The notes below the pieces were generated by a model. The model was given only the letters and a program-made list of their open reading frames with translations. It was not told the DNA's origin and made no database searches. From Alphaproteobacteria bacterium (GTDB lineage Bacteria; Pseudomonadota; Alphaproteobacteria; Rhodobacterales; Rhodobacteraceae), in contig RFGD01000266.1 in NCBI GenBank assembly GCA_003696705.1, positions 1-10,745 on the forward strand: a stretch of 10,745 nucleotides of DNA. Reading direction: 5' to 3'. The translations under genes and the position numbers were made by a program. Positions 1 to 6,095 of this stretch are shown here, piece after piece. Position 1 is the stretch's first letter. Every line of letters starts with the position of its first letter.

Positions 1-4
1 GGGC

Positions 5-78
5 TGGAGCGGGTGAAGGGAATCGAACCCTCGTCGTCAGCTTGGGAAGCTGCTGCTCTACCATTGAGCTACACCCGC
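5..78 (-). tRNA. tRNA-Gly (anticodon CCC)
   Basis: Read on the minus strand, this folds as a complete cloverleaf. A 7-bp acceptor stem (GCGGGTG with CACCCGC) encloses a D arm (GCTC/GAGC), an anticodon arm with loop TTCCCAA, and a T arm with the TTCGATT loop and stem GAGGG/CCCTT. The central loop triplet gives anticodon CCC, which reads the glycine codon GGG. The first pair of the anticodon stem is a G-A mismatch. The 3' end is TCCA, so the CCA tail is encoded, with U as discriminator base, as expected for bacterial tRNA-Gly. The gene lies in the same direction as the downstream-reading reactivator gene but has its own likely promoter at 91-119. Confidence 0.96.
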
Positions 79-90
79 CTTCCGGCGATG

Positions 91-119
91 GAGGTAGCCA
101 AAGCGCGGCGATCCGTCAA
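91..119 (-). promoter_or_regulatory. probable sigma-70 promoter of the tRNA-Gly gene
   Basis: On the minus strand, TTGACG (114-119) and TACCTC (91-96) are separated by exactly 17 bases, and the second box ends 12 bases before the mature tRNA 5' end. This fits a housekeeping promoter that gives a short 5' leader for RNase P to remove. The -35 box is near consensus. The -10 box is weak, which is common in GC-rich alphaproteobacteria. This is inferred from pattern and position only. Confidence 0.5.
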
Positions 120-148
120 GCGGGCGCGTGCGAAATTCGCGCCGGTCC

Positions 149-165
149 GGCCGGGTCATCCGGCC
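149..165 (-). terminator. possible hairpin terminator after the reactivator gene
   Basis: A perfect 6-bp stem (GGCCGG/CCGGCC) with a 5-base loop lies 14 bases past the stop of the minus-strand reactivator gene. No run of T follows it on the minus strand, so it is at best a weak or Rho-assisted terminator, and in such GC-rich DNA it could be chance. Confidence 0.3.
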
Positions 166-179
166 AGCCCGCAACGGCC

Positions 180-2249
180 CTAGGTCCGGCCCGATCGGGC
201 CGCGCGGCGCCGGCGCCGGCCGCCGGCCTGGGCGGCAGCGCCGAAGGCAACGTCGGGAAGCCGGACTGCAGCGCCGAGATGCGGGAACGGATCGGTCGCG
301 TGGGGTATCGCATTTGCGGCCACGAAATGTTCCTGAAACCGCGGCTCGACGGCCGTCTCGACCTTCTGAATCTCGCGCACGCGGCGTTCGATCTCGGCCC
401 GCGCGGCGCGGTTGCAAAGGGCGATCCGCGCGCCGGTGCCGGCCGCGTTCCCGGCCGACGTGACCTTGTCCAGCGGGCAATCGGGTATCATGCCAAGGAC
501 CATCGCGTGCAGCGGAGAGATGTGGGCGCCGAACGCCCCGGCCAGGACGACCCGGTCCACGTGGTCCGTGCCGAACTGATCCATCAGAAGCCGGGCCCCG
601 GCATAGAGCGCCGATTTCGCAAGCTGGATCGCGCGGATGTCGCCCTGGGTCACCAGGATGCGGCGGCCGTCGGCGCCTTCGTGAAGAAGGTAGGCGTTCG
701 TCCGCCCTTCCGGGATGGCGCGGGCCGTGCCGGTCTCGGCGGCCGAGCCGATCAGTCCCGAGCCATCCACGAGCCCGGCAAGGCGCATCTCGGCCACCGC
801 CTCTATGATGCCCGAACCGCAGATGCCCGTGATCCCGGTCGCCGCCGTGGCCTCGGCAAACCCGGGCTCGTCCGACCAGAGGTCACAGCCGATGACGCGA
901 AAGCGCGGCTCCTTCGTCTCGGGGTCGATGCGTACGCGCTCGATGGCGCCGGGGGCGGCGCGCTGACCGGACGAGATCTGGGCGCCTTCGAAGGCCGGCC
1001 CCGTCGGGGAAGAGCAGGCAAGGACCCGGGTCCTGTCGCCAAGCTGGATCTCGGCGTTGGTGCCGACATCGACGATGAGCACCAGTTCGTCCGAGTTCCA
1101 GGGCTCTTCGGCAAGGGCGACGGCGGCGGCGTCCGCCCCGACATGGCCCGCGATGCAGGGCAAGACATAGACGCGCGCCGAGGCCGGGAGCGCACGAAGG
1201 CCCAGCTCGGCCGCCGTGCCGCGCACCGCGTCGGACGTCGCCAGGGCAAAGGGCGCCTGCCCAAGCTCGACCGGGTCGATGCCGAGAAGGAGGTGGTGCA
1301 TCACCGGGTTGCAGACGAACACCGCCTCGAGCACCCGGTCGGCCGGAACCTGGGCCTCGGCCACCAGCGTCTCGGCCAGTTCGTCGATGGCGCCGCGGAC
1401 GGCGGCCGTCATCGCGGCGGCGCCGCCGGGGTTCATCATCGCATAGCTCACGCGGCTCATCAGATCCTCTCCGAAGCGGATCTGCGGGTTCATGACCCCG
1501 GCCGAGGCCGCGACGCTGCCGGTCGCGAGGTCGCAAAGATGGGCCGCGATCGTCGTCGAGCCGACGTCGATGGCAAGCCCATAGGGGGTGCCTTCGACGA
1601 ACCCGGGCCAGATCTGGGTGATTTGCGGCGCGTCGTCCGTGTGATCCTTGTGGACCGCGCAGGTCACCTTCCAGTCACCGGCGCGAAGGCGCGGCTGCAA
1701 AACGGGAAGAAGCCCGCCCGCCAGTTCGGCCCCCGCAAGCCCCCATTGTTCGGCCAGTGCCGCAAGAAGCCGCTCGCGGTCGCCCGACGGGGCGTGCATG
1801 TCGGGCTCGGCGACCTCGACGTAGCGAAGGTGCGTGGCGGGATCCATGCTGATCGGCCGCGCGTCGGCGGCCTTGCGCACCACCTGTCGGTGCACCTGGC
1901 TTTCGGGCGGCACGTCGATGACCACGTCGCCGAGGATGCGCGCCTGACAGCCAAGTCGTCGCCCCGCCTTCAGGCCGCGGATCCGGTCGTAGCGGGCCTC
2001 GACCTCGTTGACGGGGGAAAGCGCATCCTCCGCGACGGTCACGCCATGCTTCGGGAAGCTGCCGAAGGCGGGCTGCACCTGGCATTTCGAGCAGATGCCC
2101 CGCCCCCCGCAGACCGAATCGAGGTCGACGCCAAGAAGGCGCGCGGCCTCGAGGACGGATGTCCCGGCGGGCACCCGGCCACGCTTTCCCGATGGGGTGA
2201 AGATCACAAGCGGCGCGGCGCCGTTGGCCTCGGTCGAATCGGCGTTCAT
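180..2249 (-). CDS. corrinoid reductive activator: 2Fe-2S ferredoxin fused to ASKHA ATPase (RACo/RamA-like, DUF4445)
   Basis: This 689-residue protein should use ATP to drive one-electron reduction of a corrinoid protein stuck as Co(II), returning it to Co(I). The N-terminus is a plant-type ferredoxin with cluster ligands Cys47, Cys53, Cys56 (C-x5-C-x2-C, within VCGGRGICSKC) and Cys101. A linker follows to about residue 220. The rest is an actin/Hsp70-like fold with phosphate loops AIDVGSTT (226-233) and IVDVGTNAE (392-400) and an adenosine-type motif VVLAGAFGAH (567-576). It lacks the C-terminal 4Fe-4S domain of methanogen RamA and so resembles acetogen RACo. The start is supported by AAGGA 4 bases upstream. 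The protein ends in an alanine-rich stretch, GG and five arginines (678-682), a tail echoed in the methyltransferase at 7043. A related RamA-like protein supports split methionine synthase in Phaeobacter inhibens; the same role here is inferred. Domain call very sure, substrate not. Confidence 0.93.
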   Translation of the reverse strand: MNADSTEANGAAPLVIFTPSGKRGRVPAGTSVLEAARLLGVDLDSVCGGRGICSKCQVQPAFGSFPKHGVTVAEDALSPVNEVEARYDRIRGLKAGRRLGCQARILGDVVIDVPPESQVHRQVVRKAADARPISMDPATHLRYVEVAEPDMHAPSGDRERLLAALAEQWGLAGAELAGGLLPVLQPRLRAGDWKVTCAVHKDHTDDAPQITQIWPGFVEGTPYGLAIDVGSTTIAAHLCDLATGSVAASAGVMNPQIRFGEDLMSRVSYAMMNPGGAAAMTAAVRGAIDELAETLVAEAQVPADRVLEAVFVCNPVMHHLLLGIDPVELGQAPFALATSDAVRGTAAELGLRALPASARVYVLPCIAGHVGADAAAVALAEEPWNSDELVLIVDVGTNAEIQLGDRTRVLACSSPTGPAFEGAQISSGQRAAPGAIERVRIDPETKEPRFRVIGCDLWSDEPGFAEATAATGITGICGSGIIEAVAEMRLAGLVDGSGLIGSAAETGTARAIPEGRTNAYLLHEGADGRRILVTQGDIRAIQLAKSALYAGARLLMDQFGTDHVDRVVLAGAFGAHISPLHAMVLGMIPDCPLDKVTSAGNAAGTGARIALCNRAARAEIERRVREIQKVETAVEPRFQEHFVAANAIPHATDPFPHLGAAVRLPDVAFGAAAQAGGRRRRRAARSGRT

Positions 2250-2389
2250 GGTGTCCTTGTCCCGGGTCGCGTTCGGTTCCCCTGCAACATAGTGCCCGGT
2301 GCCGGGAATGGCAGGCCCTTCGCGGCATCTTCGCGCCTCTTCGCGTCATGGGTGCCGGAATGGACGGCCAAGGGGCGCGGCTGCGGCCC

Positions 2390-2818
2390 TCATTCGGTCA
2401 TCGAGGACCAGGCGCAGCGGTCGAAGTCGGCATAGGAAAGGAGCGTCTCGTCATGGCCGGGCCGGGCAAGGCGTGTGCAGCCCTCGAGCGCGTCGGCGTC
2501 GCGATAGACCGAGACCGAGGCCGTCCCCCGGTCCTCCGGGGTGCTGGACGCGCAAAGCCGTTCGCCGGGGCCGAGCTCGGCCGTCTGCGACGTCTCGCCC
2601 TCGCGCGCCACGAAAAGAAGCCGCTCGTCGCTGCCGTTCACGACGCAGACCTCCGCACCGGCGGGCGAAGCCGCGAAAAGACCCCCTGCGGCAAGACAGA
2701 AAGCCAGCGCCGCCCGCGTGAGGGCCGCGCATGGGACCGGGGCGCGCGGGCCGGGACGGACAGGATGGCGGAGCGCGCCGCCCTCGGGGTCGCATTCGGG
2801 ACGGTTTTCGGGACGCAT
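2390..2818 (-). CDS. small exported protein of unknown function with four cysteines
   Basis: I do not recognise this family. The predicted 142-residue product has a hydrophobic stretch (about residues 31-50) ending in SPAGA before Glu56, which looks like a Sec signal peptide cleaved after Ala55. The mature part is about 87 residues and acidic, with Cys58, Cys89, Cys114 and Cys135, which could form two periplasmic disulfides. The start is uncertain. The ATG at 2818 puts about 30 proline/arginine-rich residues before the hydrophobic core and has no clear ribosome site, and there is no closer ATG, GTG or TTG in frame. A GTG at 2869 is the other candidate. The gene is upstream of and codirectional with the reactivator (140-base gap) and divergent from the cytochrome gene. 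Function is not inferred. Confidence 0.6.
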   Translation of the reverse strand: MRPENRPECDPEGGALRHPVRPGPRAPVPCAALTRAALAFCLAAGGLFAASPAGAEVCVVNGSDERLLFVAREGETSQTAELGPGERLCASSTPEDRGTASVSVYRDADALEGCTRLARPGHDETLLSYADFDRCAWSSMTE

Positions 2819-2972
2819 GGGCGAAGGCTGCCACGCCGGACCGGCTTCAGTCCAATCACGACCGCACACAAACCGCTCACGTCGAAGTTATCCCGAATTT
2901 ACCGCGGCTTGTCGCCCGTCGGCAGTATCGTTCGGGCATTCAGACCCCAGAGAACGACAAGGAGGTAGACAT

Positions 2973-3518
2973 ATGAAACGCACGATCGTAGCCAGCGCCA
3001 TTGCGCTTGCCGCGCTTCAGGGCCAGGCCATTGCGGAAGGAGGGATGCCGTTCGGCGACGACGCGTCCAAGGCCTACGCGGCCAAGCTCTGGGACGCGAT
3101 GAAGGACGCGGGGCTGGCTGGCGAGGGCATGATGCATGCCTTCCCCTACGAGGGCACGGATCCCCATGGCATGATGCTCGAAACCTTCTATACCTCTGCC
3201 ACCATCGACGGGCACACCGGCGCGCTCATCGTGAAGCGCAACTACGGCCCCGAGGGGGTGAGCGCGGAAGAGGTCCTGATGGCACCGGAAAAGCACCTTG
3301 GCGCCGTCACGGTCATGTTCAAGCGTGAAGCCGGCTATGACCCCGAGGACAACGACTGGTTCTGGGCGAAGTTCCTGCCGGATGGCTCGCTTGACAAGAA
3401 CCCGAAAGGCATGGCGCTGGCCGGGCGCGTGGCGAAGGGCGCCGATGTCGGCTGCATCGCCTGTCATTCGGGTGCCGACGGGAACGACTTCATCTTCACT
3501 TCGAACGCGATCAAGTAA
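2973..3518 (+). CDS. secreted cytochrome P460-family c-type haem protein
   Basis: The 181-residue protein starts with a Sec signal peptide (MKR, hydrophobic core, QAIA) probably cleaved after Ala21, so it acts in the periplasm. A single haem-c site C161-I-A-C164-H165 lies near the C-terminus. The preceding segments GALIVKRNYGPEG (83-95), LGAVTVMFK (109-117) and NDWFWAKFLPDG (127-138) match what I know of the cytochrome P460 family. Members include hydroxylamine- or NO-oxidising cytochromes P460, whose haem is cross-linked to a lysine, and the non-catalytic cytochromes c'-beta. Lys88 is the obvious cross-link candidate, but this needs alignment. An extra segment of about 13 residues (96-108) sits where shorter homologues appear to run straight on. 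AAGGAGG lies 7 bases upstream of the ATG. No companion redox gene adjoins it. Family assignment is firm; the substrate is unknown. Confidence 0.88.
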   Translation: MKRTIVASAIALAALQGQAIAEGGMPFGDDASKAYAAKLWDAMKDAGLAGEGMMHAFPYEGTDPHGMMLETFYTSATIDGHTGALIVKRNYGPEGVSAEEVLMAPEKHLGAVTVMFKREAGYDPEDNDWFWAKFLPDGSLDKNPKGMALAGRVAKGADVGCIACHSGADGNDFIFTSNAIK

Positions 3519-3579
3519 CCGGCACCCGACGGCCGCGGGGCCCGGCACCGTGCCGAAACCCTCGCCCGCCGCGAACGCG

Positions 3580-3604
3580 ACCCGCCGGTGACCCGCCGGC
3601 GGGT
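3580..3604. terminator. strong hairpin between converging genes, probable two-way terminator
   Basis: ACCCGCCGG (3580-3588) pairs perfectly with CCGGCGGGT (3596-3604) around a 7-base loop. It fills the end of the 86-base gap between the cytochrome stop (3518) and the minus-strand rlmE stop (3605), where transcription from both sides meets. Neither flank has a good T run, so strict intrinsic termination is unproven. A smaller 5-bp hairpin (CGGCA/TGCCG) is at 3543-3555. Confidence 0.5.
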
Positions 3605-4342
3605 TCAGTTCGTGTCGCCGTCCGCTTCGCTACCGCGAAACCCGGTCGCGACCACGAACTTCTCTGAACTGTCCTGCCTCGAGGCGGGCGGCTTCACGTT
3701 GGCGACCTTGCGGAATTTCTGCTTCAGCAGCTTCTGAAGCTCGCCTTCGGCGCCGCCGGACAGGACCTTGGCGACGAAGGTGCCGCCTTCCTCGAGCACG
3801 TCGAAGGCGAAATGCGCCGCCGCTTCGCAGAGCGCGATGATGCGCAGATGGTCGGTCTGCTTGTGCCCGGACGACGCGGCGGCCATGTCGGACATGACCA
3901 CATCGGCCTTGCCGCCCAGCCATTCGCGCACCTTGTCGTCGGCGCCTTCGCTCAGGAAGTCGAGGACGTGGGTTTCGGCCCCCGCGATCGGCTCGACGGG
4001 CTTCAGATCGACGCCGATCACGCGGCCGACCTTGCGCCCGGGCTTCTCGGCCAGGGCGTTGACCCGTTTCACGGCGACCTGACACCATCCGCCGGGCGCG
4101 CACCCGAGGTCGACGACGCGCGCGCCGGGCACAAGGAAGCGGAACTTGTCGTCCAGCTCCATGATCTTGTAGGCGGCGCGCCCGCGATAGCCTTCCTTGC
4201 GGGCCCGTTGCACATAAGGGTCGTTGAGCTGCCGCTCGAGCCAGCGCGTCGACGACAGCCGCCGCCCGCGCGCCGTGCGCACCTTCACCTTCAGCTCTCG
4301 CTGTCCGCGGCCGCTTGTCGATCCGCCCTTGCGTCTTGCCAC
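3605..4342 (-). CDS. rlmE: 23S rRNA (uridine-2552-2'-O)-methyltransferase RlmE (FtsJ/RrmJ)
   Basis: RlmE uses S-adenosylmethionine to methylate the ribose 2'-OH of U2552 in the A loop of 23S rRNA, a late step in 50S assembly. The 245-residue protein has the SAM-binding loop VVDLGCAPGGWCQVA (76-90) and the full K-D-K-E catalytic set: Lys59 (in RAAYKI), Asp152 (in VVMSDMA), Lys192 (in FVAKVLSG) and Glu227 (in SSEKFV). A basic N-terminus (about residues 1-35) precedes the Rossmann fold and makes it longer than the E. coli enzyme. Translation starts at GTG, with GGAGG 7 bases upstream. That site sits in the 14-base gap after the gppA stop, so the two genes form one transcript and are probably translationally coupled. 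Nothing is missing. Confidence 0.96.
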   Translation of the reverse strand: MARRKGGSTSGRGQRELKVKVRTARGRRLSSTRWLERQLNDPYVQRARKEGYRGRAAYKIMELDDKFRFLVPGARVVDLGCAPGGWCQVAVKRVNALAEKPGRKVGRVIGVDLKPVEPIAGAETHVLDFLSEGADDKVREWLGGKADVVMSDMAAASSGHKQTDHLRIIALCEAAAHFAFDVLEEGGTFVAKVLSGGAEGELQKLLKQKFRKVANVKPPASRQDSSEKFVVATGFRGSEADGDTN

Positions 4343-4356
4343 GTTGTCGCCTCCGC

Positions 4357-5469
4357 TCAGTAGGGGCCGCCCTCGAGGACGCCGTCGCGGCTCATCTGGG
4401 CATAGAGAAGGCCCTCGCGCAGGCCGCGGTCGGCAACCGAAAGCCGGTCGGTCGGCCAGACCCGCAACAGCGCCTGCAGGATCGCGGAACCGGACATGAT
4501 CAGCGTGTGCCGGTCGCGGCCGATCCGGGGATCGCGCCGGCGCCCCTCGGGCCCAAGGGCCAGATAGTCGCGAATGACGCTGTCGATCTGTGCCGCGGTC
4601 ATCGACAGGCCGTCGACCTTGTTGCGGTCATAGCGCCTGAGCCCGAGATGGGTCGCGGCGATGGTCGTGATGGTGCCCGAGGTGCCGATGATCTGGAAGT
4701 TCTCGGCCGGCTCGTCATACGAGTAGGGCAGGAAGTCGGCCAGGTTCTCTTCGAAGAACCAGCTCATCAGCGCGAAGCGGGCGGCGTCGTCGGCGACGTC
4801 GCGGAACTGGTCGTTGAGCGTCGCGACCCCAAGGGGCACCGAAATCCAATCGACGACCTTTGCGGCCGGAAAGGGCGATTCGGGCGGGTGGAAGCCGGCG
4901 TGCAGGCGCATGATCGAGCGTGGCCGCTCGAGCGGCGGCACCGCGGTCAGGTCAAGCCAGACAAGCTCGGTCGAGCCGCCGCCGATGTCGACGACGAGAA
5001 GCTGCTCGGTCCGCGCGGACACGAGCGATGCGCAAGAGACGACGGCAAGGCGCGCCTCTTCCTCGGGCGAGATGAGTTCGAGCTCGAGCCCGGTTTCACG
5101 GCTGACGCGGCGCAGGAAGTGCCGCCCGTTCGAGGCGCGCCGACACGCCTCGGTCGCGACGAGCCGCATGCGCGCCACCCGCCGGTCGCGCAGCTTGCGG
5201 CCGCAGATGCGAAGTGCCGCCAGGGCCCGTTCCATGGATGTGCGCGAAAGCCGCCCCGACGCTTCGAGTCCGGCGCCCAGCCGGACCGACTTCGAGAAAC
5301 TGTCGACGACGTGAAAGCTGGCGCCCTTCGGTTGGGCCACCAGCATGCGACACGCATTGGTGCCAAGATCCAGCGCTGCATAGAGCTCGGCCGGATCGGG
5401 TCGTTGCGGTGCCGGCCGCTCTACCGGTTTCGGGAACGGCCGCGCCCGCGCAGGACGCCTGGGCGCCAT
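4357..5469 (-). CDS. Ppx/GppA-family phosphatase (exopolyphosphatase or pppGpp phosphohydrolase)
   Basis: This 370-residue ASKHA-fold enzyme should remove terminal phosphate from inorganic polyphosphate or convert pppGpp to ppGpp; sequence alone does not separate the two. Seen are the first phosphate loop AALDLGTNACRM (31-42), the catalytic-region motif RLVATEACRRA (102-112), which includes Glu107, the second phosphate loop VVDIGGGSTELVW (159-171), and IGTSGT (261-266). It lacks the C-terminal HD-like domain of the roughly 500-residue E. coli proteins, so it is the short form common in alphaproteobacteria. The first 28 residues are proline/arginine-rich. I chose the ATG at 5469 because GGAGGG (5476-5481) lies 6 bases upstream and a likely promoter lies just beyond. 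An in-frame ATG at 5571 has no ribosome site and would lie upstream of that promoter. Followed 14 bases later by rlmE. Confidence 0.92.
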   Translation of the reverse strand: MAPRRPARARPFPKPVERPAPQRPDPAELYAALDLGTNACRMLVAQPKGASFHVVDSFSKSVRLGAGLEASGRLSRTSMERALAALRICGRKLRDRRVARMRLVATEACRRASNGRHFLRRVSRETGLELELISPEEEARLAVVSCASLVSARTEQLLVVDIGGGSTELVWLDLTAVPPLERPRSIMRLHAGFHPPESPFPAAKVVDWISVPLGVATLNDQFRDVADDAARFALMSWFFEENLADFLPYSYDEPAENFQIIGTSGTITTIAATHLGLRRYDRNKVDGLSMTAAQIDSVIRDYLALGPEGRRRDPRIGRDRHTLIMSGSAILQALLRVWPTDRLSVADRGLREGLLYAQMSRDGVLEGGPY

Positions 5470-5498
5470 CGGGAGCCCTCCAATTCTGGGTTGTTTCG

Positions 5499-5527
5499 AA
5501 GGTAGTGAACCGGGGCGCGGTCTGCAA
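5499..5527 (-). promoter_or_regulatory. possible sigma-70 promoter of the gppA-rlmE pair
   Basis: On the minus strand, TTGCAG (5522-5527) and TACCTT (5499-5504) are 17 bases apart, and the second box is 29 bases before the chosen gppA start, leaving room for the ribosome site. Layout and boxes closely match the tRNA promoter at 91-119 (TTGACG, 17 bases, TACCTC). Both boxes are only half-consensus, so this is an inference. Confidence 0.4.
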
Positions 5528-5647
5528 GGCCGTCGGTGCCGACCCGGCGTCCCGCGCGGTGGTTTCCTCATGGAGAAGTTGAAAAGATTTCACCCCCGCC
5601 CATCTGGCCCGAAATGCGCCATCCGCCTAGGAATCGCGCAAAAGATT

Positions 5648-5675
5648 CGGCCGCTGCGCCGGCGGCCGGCCTTTT
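5648..5675 (+). terminator. GC hairpin with T run; possible leader attenuator of the one-carbon operon
   Basis: CGGCCGC (5648-5654) pairs perfectly with GCGGCCG (5662-5668) around a 7-base loop, and TTTT follows at 5672-5675. This is the general shape of an intrinsic terminator on the plus strand, yet no plus-strand gene precedes it; the next gene starts 97 bases downstream. It would make sense as an attenuator if transcription starts upstream of 5648. The T run is short and offset by three bases, so chance is possible. Confidence 0.3.
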
Positions 5676-5772
5676 CCGCGGGAAGGTCGCGGAACCTGCG
5701 CATTGGGTCGAAATCAGGCGCGGCACCCACTGGCGGGTCCTGTAGCAGTGACTCGTTGTCGAGGAGGAGACA

Positions 5773-6069
5773 ATGCCGGAAGTGACCGTCGTCTACTGGC
5801 GCGACATTCCTGCCCAGGTGATCGTGGGCAAGGGCCGTCGCGCGGCCAAGGTCCAGCTGCCCGAACGCTTCGAGCAGGCGATCGACCGTTGCGCGATGAA
5901 AGTGGGCGCGCGCGGCACCGAGGACTATCTGGCCGAGTGGCGAAAGGTCGTCGTCGGGAATGTCGAAGGCGATGCCGCCGAGATCGCAAGGGCCGAGGCG
6001 GCGCGGCTCGATCGGGACTACGGACCGGATCGGCTGCGGACCCTCATCGACAACGAGGGATGGGCGTGA
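5773..6069 (+). CDS. small 'virulence factor' family protein next to MTHFR, function unknown
   Basis: The 98-residue cytoplasmic protein resembles the family labelled virulence factor in Pfam (PF13769), a name that says little about function. It starts with a beta-like stretch VTVVYWRDIPAQVIV (4-18), then a basic turn GKGRRAAKV (19-27), and then mostly helical charged sequence (31-88). It has one cysteine, no signal peptide, no membrane segment and no metal-site pattern. GAGGAGG lies 5 bases before the ATG. It is the first gene of a tight plus-strand operon with MTHFR (26-base gap) and the methyltransferase, which suggests a role in one-carbon metabolism, perhaps as a partner of the divergent MTHFR. 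That role is inferred from position only. Family recognition is from memory of sequence character, so moderately sure. Confidence 0.8.
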   Translation: MPEVTVVYWRDIPAQVIVGKGRRAAKVQLPERFEQAIDRCAMKVGARGTEDYLAEWRKVVVGNVEGDAAEIARAEAARLDRDYGPDRLRTLIDNEGWA

Positions 6070-6095
6070 GCCTGAGAAGAGCGAAGGAGGCGTTG

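Larger units (their letters stand above)
5470..5772. other. 303-base divergent intergenic region
   Basis: This stretch separates gppA (minus) from the one-carbon operon (plus). It holds the gppA ribosome site (5476-5481), a likely gppA promoter (5499-5527), a GC hairpin with a T run (5648-5675) and the ribosome site GAGGAGG (5761-5767) of the first operon gene. I found no convincing plus-strand -35/-10 pair. I also saw no B12 box and no recognisable SAM-II, SAH or SAM/SAH riboswitch consensus. No open frame here has a ribosome site or protein-like composition. Confidence 0.6.

Noticed and set aside
42..2435. Very long open frame on the plus strand opposite the reactivator gene
   Set aside because: The minus-strand product has clear ferredoxin and ASKHA motifs, while the plus-strand translation is arginine/glycine/alanine-rich with no motif. 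It is an antisense shadow caused by high GC.
5470..5571. Upstream ATG at 5571 as the gppA start
   Set aside because: It lacks a ribosome site, would add 34 basic/proline-rich residues, and lies upstream of the likely promoter. ATG 5469 has GGAGGG at ideal spacing.
5470..5772. Cobalamin or SAM-class riboswitch upstream of the one-carbon operon
   Set aside because: No B12 box, and the conserved SAM-II, SAH or SAM/SAH motifs could not be found on either strand. A covariance-model search would settle it.
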